Source: Ornithinimicrobium cavernae (lineage in GTDB: Bacteria; Actinomycetota; Actinomycetes; Actinomycetales; Dermatophilaceae). From it: a DNA stretch of 64,000 bases. The notes beneath the pieces were generated by a model. That model searched no databases and was not told the DNA's origin. It was given only the letters and a program-made list of their open reading frames with translations. Of the stretch, positions 32,974-41,847 are shown in pieces. Both the position numbers and the translations under genes were made by a program. How positions within the stretch are numbered: position 1 is the stretch's first letter; the number at the start of each line of letters is the position of its first letter. The stretch is from assembly GCF_003121625.1 (NCBI RefSeq), contig NZ_QDDJ01000016.1, positions 1-64,000 of the forward strand, given 5' to 3'.

Positions 32974-35900
32974 GTGCCCGCCACACCCGTGACCCGGGTG
33001 CGCGATCGACCGCGCGTTCCGGTGGAGGACCTGACCGTCCTCCTCCTGACGCACCCCGGCGGCCCCGTGGCGCTGCAGGCCCTCGACGCCCTCGCCCTGC
33101 AGCAGCCCCTCCCCGACAGGGTCCTCCTCACCGGACTCACCGCCGACGACCCCGAGGTGGCTGAGGCCCGTGCCCACCCTCTGATCGCCGAGGACGGCGT
33201 CGAGCTGGTTGTCTGCGAGCCGCTCCCGGACCCCGACGGGGAGCCACCGCTGTGGCGAGTGGTCGAGGACGCCCGTGCCGGCCTGCCGACCGCCCCGACG
33301 CACTGGCTCTGGATCCTCCACGACGACTCCGTCCCCGAGCCGCAGGCCCTCGCCAACCTCATCGAGGCGACCCGTCGCTCCAGCGGCGTCGGGATCGTCG
33401 GCCCCAAGCTCGTGCGCGCGGACGACCCCCGCCGGCTCGTGTCGGTGGGGCACCGGGTGACCCGTGGCGGCCGCGACGTCGACGGGCACGTCGCCCACGA
33501 GCTGGACCAGGGGCAGCACGACAAGCGGGTGGACGTGATCGGGGTCCCGCTGCCGGGCATGCTCGTCCGCAGTGACGTCCTGGCAACCGTGGGTGGCATC
33601 GACAAGGCCTTCGGGGCCGGCGCGGAGGGACTGGACCTCTGCTGGCGGAGCCACCTGGCGGGCCACCGGGTGGTGGTGGCCACGGACGCGGTCGTCCGGC
33701 AGGGCGAGAACGGTCACCCGCCGCCGACCCTGACAACCAGGCGGCGCACCCGGCAGCTGGCCCTGGCGCGGGGGTCCTGGTGGGCCTCACCGTGGCGTGC
33801 CCTCGGCATCCTGCTCACCTCGATCCTCGCCTGGCTGGGGCTCCTGCTGGTCAAACGGCCACGCGAGGCCGCCGCCGAGTTCGCCGACACCGGCGCCGTC
33901 CTGGCACCCGCCCGCGGCGCGGGTGCCAGGTGGCGGTTCCGCCGCCGCAGGCGCGTGCGGCGCAAGGACCTGTCCGGTCTCTTCGCCCCGCGCAGCAGCG
34001 GGTGGCACGGCACGACCGACACGGTGCACGGCGCGCTCGCGGACCGGGGCGACCGCCGGGCTGGCGCGGCCCTGGAGACCGGGCCGGTCTCGGAGGACGC
34101 CGAGTCGGTGGAGGCTGCGCCCGCCCGGGTCCGCTCCTGGTGGAGCTGGCCCCTGGTGCTCGCGCTCCTGGTGGCGCTGGGCGCCGCCCTGGTTCGCTGG
34201 CGGGAGCTGCTCCCGTCCCTCTCGGGCCGTGGCTACGGCGTCACCGGCGGTGAGCTCCACCCGGTCAGTGCCGGCTGGGTCGACCTCTGGCACGGCTGGG
34301 TGGACCCCTGGACCGGCTCCGGCCTCGGCAGTGCCGCCGAGCCCCCTGCCTGGTTGCTGCCCATGACGGGGTTCACGTGGGTCGTGGAGCAGCTTCCGTG
34401 GGTCGACGCGTCACGGTCGCCCGCGTCCGTCACTGTCACCTGGATCCTCTTCGCCGCCATCCCGCTGTCCGTGGCGTCGGGCTATGCCGCGGCACGTGTC
34501 GGGGTGCGGGCGCCCTGGGTGCGTGCGGTGGCGGGTCTGGTGTGGGCCGGGATGGCGCCGCTGTCGGCCGCCGTCGACGGGGGGCGTCTCGGGCCCGTCA
34601 TCGCCCACACGGCCCTGCCGCTGATCGTGGCGGGCGTCGTGGTGGCCGGGTCCCGCCGCCACGGCGTGCAGCGCACCACCACCACCTTCGCCACGATCCT
34701 GCTGGTGACGCTCGTGGGTCTGTTCACGCCGGCCGTCCTGCTCCTCACGTTCGTCGCCGGGCTGCTGGTCCTGCTGTTCGGCCCCGGCTGGGGCAGATTG
34801 CGTGGCCTGTTGCTCGCCGTCCTGCCGTGGTTGCTGACCGGACCGTGGCTGCGCGAGGTCCTCGCCGATCCGCGCACCGTGCTCGGTGGCGCCGGTGCCG
34901 CGCAGGTCGGCCCCACCGGTGTCGAGCCCTGGCAGGCGCTGCTCCTGCACCCGGGCGGTGCCCTGTCGCCGACGCTCTGGTGGACCGTGCCCCTGCTCCT
35001 ACTCGCCCTCGGCGCCACGCTGCGCCGTGGACACCGGGGGCGGCGGGCCGGTGGTCTCCTGGTGGGTGCACTGCTCGGTCTCGGGGCCGCGCTCGCGGCG
35101 CCCCTCGTCCACGTGGGTGTCGTCCCGGCCGGTCACGCCGAGGCCGGGGAGGTCGTCACCGCCTGGCCCGGTCTCTTCCTGAGTGTGGCCGCCGCGTGCC
35201 TGCTGCTGGCCGCGGCGCAGGCCGTGGAGCTGCCCCGTGCGGCGGGGCGGGCGCCGTGGCACGCGCCGCTCGTGGCGGTGCTCACGGGCGTCGTCGCGGT
35301 CGCCGGTCTGGGCACGCTCGCCTGGACGGTGTCGTCCGGCACCGGGCCACAGCTCACGGCGGCGGACCGCCCCTACCCGGCGGTCGTGGAGGAGCAGGCC
35401 GAGGGGCCCGAGTCCCTGCGCGTGCTCGACCTGGCCGTCCGGGATGACGCGGTCACCTACCGGCTCGCGGGTCGCGAGCCCGGCCTCTGGGTGCGGGACC
35501 AGGTCGCCGAGGTCGTGCTGGCCAGCAACGCAGGTCCCCGCGACCCGGGGCGCGAGGCGCTCGCCGACGCCGTGCTGGCGCTCACCGACGACGGCAGCGC
35601 GGACGACTCGAGCGTCGCCCACGAGGCGCTGCTCGACCTGGGGGTCGGCTACGTGGGGCTGCGGGCCGCCCCTGACGACCCCCTGGTGGCCAACCTCGAC
35701 GCGACCGCCGCCCTGTCCCGCGTGAGCTCCGGCAGCGACTTCCTGCTCTGGCGGGTGGGCAGTGCGGGCGCCGAGGACGCCCTGGTGCCACCGGCCCGGG
35801 TCCGGTTGGTCGACCAGGCCGACACCCCGCTCACCGTGGTCCCCGTGGACGGCCCCCACAGCGTCCTGCGGGTCAGTCACGACGCCCCCGACGGGACCTC

Positions 35901-36147
35901 CGCCCTCGTGGTCTCCGAGGCCGCGGGCTGGGCCGAGGTCGCGGAGGTGCGCGCCAGCGGTGAGCTCCTGGATCCCGTGCCCGGGCAGTGGCCACCCCGC
36001 TACGAGGTGTCGGCCGGTGAGGCGGACCAGCTCCAGGTGGTCCTGCCCCAGGAGGACCTGACGTGGCGGCTGGCGACGCTCGCGCTCGGGGCTCTCGTGC
36101 TGTTCCTGGCGCTGCCGTTCGGATCACGACGCAGGAGGACACCCTGA
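32974..36147 (+). CDS. Large membrane glycosyltransferase (GT2 N-terminus)
   Basis: 1057 residues. Residues about 18-260 form a GT2 domain (DLTVLLLTHPGGPVALQALD, WILHDDSVPEPQAL with Asp117-Asp118 as metal ligands, GGIDKAFGAGAEGLDLCWRS as acceptor region). A helix near 270-295 follows, then a basic linker, then about ten more membrane helices from 385 to 790 and an extracytoplasmic tail with a final helix. This family is found with whiB2, DUF5719 and manB across actinobacteria and is assumed to build an envelope polysaccharide. GTG start 16 bp after whiB2; stop overlaps the DUF5719 start by one base. Confidence 0.85.
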   Translation: MPATPVTRVRDRPRVPVEDLTVLLLTHPGGPVALQALDALALQQPLPDRVLLTGLTADDPEVAEARAHPLIAEDGVELVVCEPLPDPDGEPPLWRVVEDARAGLPTAPTHWLWILHDDSVPEPQALANLIEATRRSSGVGIVGPKLVRADDPRRLVSVGHRVTRGGRDVDGHVAHELDQGQHDKRVDVIGVPLPGMLVRSDVLATVGGIDKAFGAGAEGLDLCWRSHLAGHRVVVATDAVVRQGENGHPPPTLTTRRRTRQLALARGSWWASPWRALGILLTSILAWLGLLLVKRPREAAAEFADTGAVLAPARGAGARWRFRRRRRVRRKDLSGLFAPRSSGWHGTTDTVHGALADRGDRRAGAALETGPVSEDAESVEAAPARVRSWWSWPLVLALLVALGAALVRWRELLPSLSGRGYGVTGGELHPVSAGWVDLWHGWVDPWTGSGLGSAAEPPAWLLPMTGFTWVVEQLPWVDASRSPASVTVTWILFAAIPLSVASGYAAARVGVRAPWVRAVAGLVWAGMAPLSAAVDGGRLGPVIAHTALPLIVAGVVVAGSRRHGVQRTTTTFATILLVTLVGLFTPAVLLLTFVAGLLVLLFGPGWGRLRGLLLAVLPWLLTGPWLREVLADPRTVLGGAGAAQVGPTGVEPWQALLLHPGGALSPTLWWTVPLLLLALGATLRRGHRGRRAGGLLVGALLGLGAALAAPLVHVGVVPAGHAEAGEVVTAWPGLFLSVAAACLLLAAAQAVELPRAAGRAPWHAPLVAVLTGVVAVAGLGTLAWTVSSGTGPQLTAADRPYPAVVEEQAEGPESLRVLDLAVRDDAVTYRLAGREPGLWVRDQVAEVVLASNAGPRDPGREALADAVLALTDDGSADDSSVAHEALLDLGVGYVGLRAAPDDPLVANLDATAALSRVSSGSDFLLWRVGSAGAEDALVPPARVRLVDQADTPLTVVPVDGPHSVLRVSHDAPDGTSALVVSEAAGWAEVAEVRASGELLDPVPGQWPPRYEVSAGEADQLQVVLPQEDLTWRLATLALGALVLFLALPFGSRRRRTP

Positions 36148-37952
36148 TGGCTCGCGACCGCAGGCGCAGGGGCTCGCGACAGCCCCGCGTCGACGACCTC
36201 TTCTACGACAATCCCCCCACGCCCGGCGAGGAGGAGGCCGCGGACGCCACCGAGGCGTCGGACGGGGCGGAGACCGGGCAGGATGCCGGGACGGTCGGGA
36301 CCGGGGCGGAGCCCGGTCACCCGGAGACGGCCCCGGTTGGCTCGGAGAGCGCCAGCGGGGGTGGCTACGCCGCCCGCGGTGACCGTGATCTCCCGGGCTC
36401 CTCCGACGGGACCTACGCCGGCGGGCCCTCCTCCGCCCGACCCCGGACGGGCGCTGCCGTCCGCTGGGCCCGAGCGGTCGTGGTGGCGGGCGCGGTGGCC
36501 GGCCTCGTGTACGCCGCCGGTGGTGTCGGCACGCTCGACCTCGCTACCGCCCTCGGCACGGCCGAACCGGCCCCCACGGCGCCGACCCAGGTGGCCGGCC
36601 TGGCGGTGGTCACCGACAGCAGTGTCGGCTGCCCGGGGCCGGGCTTCTTCGGTCTCGACGACCCGAGCGTGGCCGAACCGCACCAGGGCGTCGGTGTCTA
36701 CGCCGGCACCGCCCCCGCAGAAGCCCTCCCGGAGGGGGTGGAGGCCACCGGCACGGGCGAGCTCAGGCTCGTCGGGACGCCCGAGGGGGACAGCCGCACC
36801 ACGACGCGACGGGGCGAGGTGGTCCGCATCTCCGCGTACGACGCCCGGTGGGCCAGGGTGACTGCTGACGGATCCCTGGCGGCCGGACTCGGCGCCTCAC
36901 AGCTCGGCTACAGCTTCGAGGAGCAGAGGTGGGGCCTGACCACCGCGGTCTGCGGCCCTGCGCGCGACGACCACTGGCTGGTCGCCGGCGGGGCTCAGCC
37001 CGGCCGGGCCGAGCGCCTCGTCCTGACCAACCCGACGGGCAACCCGGTGACCGTCTCGGCAGAGGTGCTGGGGGCAGCCGGGCCGGTCGAGGTGGTCGGC
37101 GGCAGCGGCATCGTGGTGCCTCCCGGCGGTCGTCACGTGCTCCTGCTGGACGCGCTGGCCCCCGGTGAGAAGCGCCCGGTCGTGCACCTCAGTACCACGG
37201 GAGGCCCGGTCGTCGCCGCGCTCGCCGACCGGTGGCTCGAGGGCACGCTGGACCGCGGCACGGAGGTGACCACGCCGACCGCGGCGCCGGGCACCCAGCT
37301 GCTCATCCCGGCCGTGCCCGCCCCACGCCCAGGGACGGCGGACACCGCGACCGTCCGGGTGGCCGTTCCCGGCACCGAGGCGGCGGTGGTCCAGCTGCGC
37401 GCCCTCACCGCCGACGGTCCGGTCCGGCTGGAGCAGGGTGTGGCCAACGTCGAGCCGGGCTCCGTGGTGGACGTGGAAGTCAGTGACCTCCCGGAGGGCA
37501 CCCAGGGGGTCGAGGTGGCGGCTGACACCCCCGTCGTCGCCGCAGCCCACGCCGAGCGGCGGGACGAGCCGGAGGGGATCGGCGAGATGGCCTGGGTCCC
37601 CGCGGTGACACCCTCCAGCGACCTGATCGGCGCACCCCTCGCCAACCGCGGGGAGGCCGATCTGGGCCGGACCCTGTCCATGGCCTCGCTCGAGGGCGCC
37701 CGCGTCGAGGTGGTCACTGTCCGGGGCGAGCGCGTCGTGACCAGCGAGCTGGAGGTGGCTGCTGCCTCGAACCGCACCGTGCCCGTGGGCCCGGGGGTCG
37801 AGAGCGTGTGGGTGCGTCCCGTCGAGGGCTCCGTGTCCACGGCGGTGATCACGACGCTCGAGCACCCACGGGGTACGCAGATCGCTGGTCTCCCGCTGCC
37901 GGAGGCTCCGGTCACCCGCCAGCTGCGCTCCATCGCCCCCTGGTTGCCGTAG
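36147..37952 (+). CDS. DUF5719 family secreted/anchored protein
   Basis: 601 residues. A charged, low-complexity cytoplasmic region (1-105, rich in Glu, Gly, Asp) leads to one membrane helix (about 107-127, RAVVVAGAVAGLVYAAGGV) and a large extracytoplasmic part of beta-rich repeats (for example AERLVLTNPTGNPVTVSAEV and later strands of similar pattern). No catalytic motif is visible. It is translationally coupled to the giant glycosyltransferase gene (TGATG), so the two products probably work together in envelope glycan assembly. Function unproven. Confidence 0.8.
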   Translation: MARDRRRRGSRQPRVDDLFYDNPPTPGEEEAADATEASDGAETGQDAGTVGTGAEPGHPETAPVGSESASGGGYAARGDRDLPGSSDGTYAGGPSSARPRTGAAVRWARAVVVAGAVAGLVYAAGGVGTLDLATALGTAEPAPTAPTQVAGLAVVTDSSVGCPGPGFFGLDDPSVAEPHQGVGVYAGTAPAEALPEGVEATGTGELRLVGTPEGDSRTTTRRGEVVRISAYDARWARVTADGSLAAGLGASQLGYSFEEQRWGLTTAVCGPARDDHWLVAGGAQPGRAERLVLTNPTGNPVTVSAEVLGAAGPVEVVGGSGIVVPPGGRHVLLLDALAPGEKRPVVHLSTTGGPVVAALADRWLEGTLDRGTEVTTPTAAPGTQLLIPAVPAPRPGTADTATVRVAVPGTEAAVVQLRALTADGPVRLEQGVANVEPGSVVDVEVSDLPEGTQGVEVAADTPVVAAAHAERRDEPEGIGEMAWVPAVTPSSDLIGAPLANRGEADLGRTLSMASLEGARVEVVTVRGERVVTSELEVAAASNRTVPVGPGVESVWVRPVEGSVSTAVITTLEHPRGTQIAGLPLPEAPVTRQLRSIAPWLP

Positions 37953-38004
37953 CGGGCAGCTGCGCCCATCGCCTGCCGGGTGCCGTAGCGGCGGCAGTGG
38001 CGGC

Positions 38005-38418
38005 CTAGGTGAGGTCGTCCGGGTCCAGGCCGAGCATGGTGGCGATCTGCTCGGCCAGGACCTCGTGGACCAGCGTGCCCAGGTCGTCCTCCTGGGCGCG
38101 TGCCTCCACCGGCCGCCGGTAGACGACCACGCGCGCCGGCAGGGAGCCCTCGGCGGGAAAGAGACGGCCCAGGGCGATGCCCGACTCCCAGGGCGCCGGG
38201 TCGGTCGGCGGGACGTCCTCGACCGCGATCTCCAGGTCGGTCAGCTCCCGTCCCAGACGGCGCTCGATGACCTGGACGGCATCCAGCACGAGATCGTCGA
38301 ACCGGGCCGAGCGACTCGTCATGGCCGGCACGGGCGGCCAGGCGAGGGGGCCGCGCAGGCCACGCCCGCGACGGTCGCGCCGACGCGTGCCCGTGCCCCG
38401 TCCGGGGTGCCCACCCAT
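38005..38418 (-). CDS. Metallopeptidase-family (zincin-like) small protein, incomplete zinc motif
   Basis: 137 residues. It corresponds to the small protein encoded beside DUF3499 and whiB2 in actinobacteria (Rv3259 neighbourhood). The core is RFDDLVLDAVQVIERRLG, then ELTDLEIAVEDVP and VVYRRPVEARAQ. The zincin motif position reads LVHEVLAEQIATMLGLD: the HE pair is present but the second histidine of HExxH is not, so peptidase activity is doubtful. The ATG has GGAGGT five bases upstream. Divergent from the DUF3499 gene; an 8-bp stem (38442-38449 with 38458-38465) sits between them. Confidence 0.8.
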   Translation of the reverse strand: MGGHPGRGTGTRRRDRRGRGLRGPLAWPPVPAMTSRSARFDDLVLDAVQVIERRLGRELTDLEIAVEDVPPTDPAPWESGIALGRLFPAEGSLPARVVVYRRPVEARAQEDDLGTLVHEVLAEQIATMLGLDPDDLT

Positions 38419-38539
38419 CACTACCTCCACGCCGTCTCGACCCGGGCGCCAGGTTGAGCGCCCGGTGGGAGTCTGCCACCGTTCCCGGCCCACCGGGGCC
38501 TTCGCGGCGTGGTTGCCGCGCAGAACCCGACCGACGGCA

Positions 38540-38545
38540 TACAGT
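38540..38545 (+). promoter_or_regulatory. -10 box of the DUF3499 gene
   Basis: TACAGT, eight bases before the GTG at 38554. It overlaps one copy of the CGGCATAC octamer (38535-38542). Confidence 0.5.
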
Positions 38546-38553
38546 CTGGGATC

Positions 38554-38910
38554 GTGGCCATCTCCCGTCAGTGCTCCAAGACCGCGTGCGGCAACAGTGC
38601 CTTTGCCACGCTGACCTACGTCTACGCGGAGCAGACCGCAGTCCTGGGCCCACTGGCCACCTACGCCGAGCCGCACTCCTACGACCTCTGCGACGACCAT
38701 GCCCGGCGCCTGACCGCGCCGCGGGGCTGGGACATCGTGCGGCTGGAGATGGGGGAGGAGCCGCCGGACGACCTGGTGGCCCTGGCCGAGGCGGTCCGGG
38801 AGCACCGGGCGCACTCCGGGGACCCCGCGTCCCGACCGCTGCGCCCGGCAGAGGCCACCGTGACCGAGATCGGTCGCCGCGGCCATCTGCGCCTCCTGCG
38901 CGACCGTTAG
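38554..38910 (+). CDS. DUF3499 family protein
   Basis: 118 residues, cytoplasmic. A zinc-ribbon-like pattern is visible: CSKTAC near residues 7-12 and DLCDDHARRL near 50. Conserved companion of whiB2 and manB in actinobacteria (Rv3258c). Function unknown. The GTG is selected because of the upstream TACAGT box; upstream codons in frame lack support. Its TAG stop forms the first three bases of the next gene's -10 box. Confidence 0.88.
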   Translation: MAISRQCSKTACGNSAFATLTYVYAEQTAVLGPLATYAEPHSYDLCDDHARRLTAPRGWDIVRLEMGEEPPDDLVALAEAVREHRAHSGDPASRPLRPAEATVTEIGRRGHLRLLRDR

Positions 38911-38913
38911 GCT
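38908..38913 (+). promoter_or_regulatory. Leaderless -10 box of manB, overlapping the DUF3499 stop
   Basis: TAGGCT followed by six bases and the GTG at 38920. The first three bases are the stop codon of the preceding gene. Confidence 0.6.
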
Positions 38914-38919
38914 CGGCGC

Positions 38920-40341
38920 GTGACCTCAGCGCGCCTCCGGGACTTCATCAAGGCCTATGACGTGCGCGGACTCGTGCCGGAGGAGCTCAACCCGGCCGTG
39001 GCGACCGCGCTCGGCTCTGCGTTCGCCCAGGTCGTCGTGCTGCCCGAGAGCGAGTCGGCCATGGTCATCGGCCACGACATGCGGGCCTCCTCCCCGGAGC
39101 TCTCCCGTGCCTTCGCCGCCGGTGTGTCGGCCCACGGCGTGGACGTGACGATGATCGGGCTCTGCTCCACCGACGGGCTGTACTACGCCAGTGGCGCCCG
39201 GTCCGTGCCCGGTGCGATGTTCACCGCCAGCCACAACCCGGCCGCCTACAACGGGATCAAGCTGTGCCGCTCCGGCGCGCGACCGGTCGGGCTGGACAGT
39301 GGGCTGGCCGAGGTGCGCGACCTGGCCCAGTGGCTGCTCGATCGTGGAGCGAACCATGCCCTGCCGGCGGGCGACCGGGTCGGCAGCATCGAGGAGGCCG
39401 ACCTGCTGGTCGACTACGCCGACTTCCTGCACTCGCTGGTCGACCTGACCGCGGGGCGGCCACTGCGGATCGTCGTCGACGCGGGCAACGGCATGGCGGG
39501 GCACACAGTCCCGGCAGTGCTGCAGCGTTCCGGCCTGCCGCTCGAGGTGGTGCCGCTCTACTTCGAGCTGGACGGCACGTTCCCCCACCACGAGGCCAAC
39601 CCGCTGGAGCCGGAGAACCTGCGGGACCTGCAGGCGGCCGTGCGGGCGGAGGGTGCCGACCTGGGACTGGCCTTCGACGGTGACGCCGACCGCTGCTTCG
39701 TCGTCGACGAGCGTGGCGAGCCGGTCACCCCGAGCGCGATCACCGCTCTCGTGGCGGCCCGGGAGATCGCCCGCGAGGTCGCGGCCGGGGTGGAGGCGGC
39801 AGAGGTGGCCATCGTGCACAACGTGATCTGCTCCCGGGTCGTCCCGGAGACGATCGCCGCAGCGGGAGCCCGGGCGGTGCGGACGCGCGTCGGGCACTCC
39901 TACATCAAGGCCCACATGGCAGAGCACGACGCGGTCTTCGGGGGAGAGCACTCCGCCCACTACTACTTCCGGGACTTCTGGTTCGCCGACACCGGCATGC
40001 TGGCGGCGATGCACGTCCTGGCCGCCCTCGGGGGGCAGGAGCGCCCGCTCTCGCAGCTCGTGGCCCCCTACGAGCGCTACGTCGCCTCCGGCGAGATCAA
40101 CTCGTTCGTGGAGGACACCGACGCCGCCATCGCTCGGGTCCGCGCCTGGGGTGAGGAGCGGGGCGCTAGTGTCGACCTGCTCGACGGGCTGACGATGGGC
40201 ACCGGGACCGACCAGGAGTTCTGGTGGCTCTCGCTGCGGCCCAGCAACACCGAGCCGCTGCTGCGGCTCAACGTGGAGGCCTCCGACGGGGCCACGATGT
40301 CCGCGATCCGTGACGAGGTGCTGAGGATGGTGCGCGCATGA
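38920..40341 (+). CDS. manB: Phosphomannomutase/phosphoglucomutase
   Basis: 473 residues. It interconverts mannose-6-phosphate and mannose-1-phosphate (and probably glucose phosphates) for GDP-mannose and envelope glycans. Visible: phosphoserine loop FTASHNPAAYNGIK, metal loop FDGDADRCF, sugar loop GGEHSAHYYF, phosphate loop RPSNTEPLLRLN. Corresponds to Rv3257c in gene order. The start is fixed by the leaderless box. Ends in a four-base overlap with the Trm112-like gene. Confidence 0.95.
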   Translation: MTSARLRDFIKAYDVRGLVPEELNPAVATALGSAFAQVVVLPESESAMVIGHDMRASSPELSRAFAAGVSAHGVDVTMIGLCSTDGLYYASGARSVPGAMFTASHNPAAYNGIKLCRSGARPVGLDSGLAEVRDLAQWLLDRGANHALPAGDRVGSIEEADLLVDYADFLHSLVDLTAGRPLRIVVDAGNGMAGHTVPAVLQRSGLPLEVVPLYFELDGTFPHHEANPLEPENLRDLQAAVRAEGADLGLAFDGDADRCFVVDERGEPVTPSAITALVAAREIAREVAAGVEAAEVAIVHNVICSRVVPETIAAAGARAVRTRVGHSYIKAHMAEHDAVFGGEHSAHYYFRDFWFADTGMLAAMHVLAALGGQERPLSQLVAPYERYVASGEINSFVEDTDAAIARVRAWGEERGASVDLLDGLTMGTGTDQEFWWLSLRPSNTEPLLRLNVEASDGATMSAIRDEVLRMVRA

Positions 40342-40544
40342 CCGATGCGATCGAGCCCTGGGTGCGGGAGATCCTGCGCTGCCCGGTCGGCCGGCACGAG
40401 CTGGTCGACGCCACGGACGACGCCGGGCAGCCGGTGCTGGAGTGTGCCGAGGACTGCGGCGGCCCGGGCCAGCGACGCCAGTACCCCGTCACCGACGGCA
40501 TCCCGGTCCTCCTCGAGAGCGACGCCACCACCGTCACGCGCTGA
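40338..40544 (+). CDS. Trm112 family protein
   Basis: 68 residues. Small zinc-ribbon-like protein of the Trm112/YcaR family: LRCPVGRHELVDA, then LECAEDCGGPGQRRQYPVTDGIPVLLE. In other organisms Trm112 stabilises methyltransferases; here it is embedded between manB and a SIS gene, as is usual in actinobacteria, and its partner is unknown. ATGA overlap with manB indicates coupling. Confidence 0.88.
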   Translation: MTDAIEPWVREILRCPVGRHELVDATDDAGQPVLECAEDCGGPGQRRQYPVTDGIPVLLESDATTVTR

Positions 40545-40553
40545 GGAGCCCCC

Positions 40554-41834
40554 ATGGCACCGCACATCGACGACGCCCTGCTCGACGACCCCGACGAGCT
40601 GCTCCGCAAGGACAGCCGGCAGACCCTGCGTGCCCTGGCGACGGCCGGGGCGCAGGTGCGGGAGTCGGTCACCCTGGCCCAGGAGGCGGGCATCGAGCGA
40701 CTGAGCCGCCTCGACCGGCCGCGCTCGGTCCTGGTCGCTGCCCTGGGCGGGTCGGCGCTGGTGGCCGACGTGCTCGAGCTGCTCGCCGAGCCCGGCTCAC
40801 CGGTCCCGGTGCAGGCCCGGCGCAACCTGCCCCTGCCGGGGTGGGTCGGGCCGCTGGACCTGGTGGTCGCGGTCTCGCTGTCCGGTCGTGCGCCGGGGCC
40901 GCTGGCGATCGCCGCGGAGGCAGCCCGGCGCGGGGCCTCGCTGCTCACGGTGGGGGCGGACGACTCACCGCTGGCCGAGGTATGCCGTCGCGCGAGGGGG
41001 GTGCACATCGGCGTCGGCCGTGGCCGCACCAGCTCCCGGACGGCGCTGTGGAGCCTGCTCGTGCCGGTGCTGCTCGGCTCGGACGCGATCGGCATCGTGG
41101 AGGCGCCGGCCGGGCTGATGACCGAGGTCGCCACGCGGCTGGACGAGGCGGCCGAGGCCTACCGCCCGGCCTCGGAGTCGTTCGTCAACCCGGCCAAGCT
41201 GCTGGCGCTCCAGCTGGCCGAGACGGTGCCGATGGTGCTGGGCGACGGGCCGCTGAGCGGCGTGGCCGCGGCACGGGCCTCGTCGATGCTCGCCCGCACG
41301 GCGCGGATCCCGGCGTCCTGGGGCGAGCTGCCCGATGCGGCGAGCCAGATCGTGGCCTGTTTCGACGGGCCCTACTCCGCGGTCGGGGGCCGTCGTGCGG
41401 GGACCTACGACGCGGGTCGCATCCGGCTCGGTGACATCGACACCAGCGGCTGGGAGCCGCACCACTTCGCCGAGCCCGAGGGCGACCTCGCGGAGATCCC
41501 GCGTGGGCAGGCCGGTCGCGATATCTTCGCCGACCCGTTCCTGGACGGACCGTCCCTGCCGGAGCTGGGGCTACTGACCCTCCGCGACGCACCGGTCGAT
41601 CCACCGACCCAGGAGTCGGTGCAGGTCGAAGCGCTGACCGACGCCGTGCTGATGACGGCGCGGGACGCCGGGGTCAGGGTCATGGACGTGATCGCCCAGC
41701 CGGGTCGCCCGCTGACCAGGCTGGCCGAGCTGGTCGCCACGGTGGACTTCACCGCCTCCTACCTGGCTCTGGGGCTGGGGCTCGACCCCTCGGTGTCACC
41801 GCACGTGGCGGACCTCAACGACCGCACCCGGTGA
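40554..41834 (+). CDS. SIS domain phosphosugar isomerase-like protein
   Basis: 426 residues. Two SIS-like halves: VAALGGSALVADVLELL with LDLVVAVSLSGRAPGPLAIA and GASLLTVGADDSPLAEV in the first; VPMVLGDGPLSGVAAARASSML and the C-terminal segment in the second. It resembles bifunctional phosphoglucose/phosphomannose isomerases and is the counterpart of Rv3256c. Since no manA follows it here, it is a candidate for supplying mannose-6-phosphate itself, but the catalytic residues of PGI/PMI enzymes cannot be confirmed by eye. Nine bases after the Trm112-like gene. Confidence 0.85.
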   Translation: MAPHIDDALLDDPDELLRKDSRQTLRALATAGAQVRESVTLAQEAGIERLSRLDRPRSVLVAALGGSALVADVLELLAEPGSPVPVQARRNLPLPGWVGPLDLVVAVSLSGRAPGPLAIAAEAARRGASLLTVGADDSPLAEVCRRARGVHIGVGRGRTSSRTALWSLLVPVLLGSDAIGIVEAPAGLMTEVATRLDEAAEAYRPASESFVNPAKLLALQLAETVPMVLGDGPLSGVAAARASSMLARTARIPASWGELPDAASQIVACFDGPYSAVGGRRAGTYDAGRIRLGDIDTSGWEPHHFAEPEGDLAEIPRGQAGRDIFADPFLDGPSLPELGLLTLRDAPVDPPTQESVQVEALTDAVLMTARDAGVRVMDVIAQPGRPLTRLAELVATVDFTASYLALGLGLDPSVSPHVADLNDRTR

Positions 41835-41847
41835 GTCGGGGTCAGGA

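Noticed and set aside
32974-32985. whiB2 and the giant glycosyltransferase as strictly separate units
   Set aside because: Only 15 bp separate them, so the hairpin across the whiB2 stop is at most an attenuator; co-transcription cannot be excluded.
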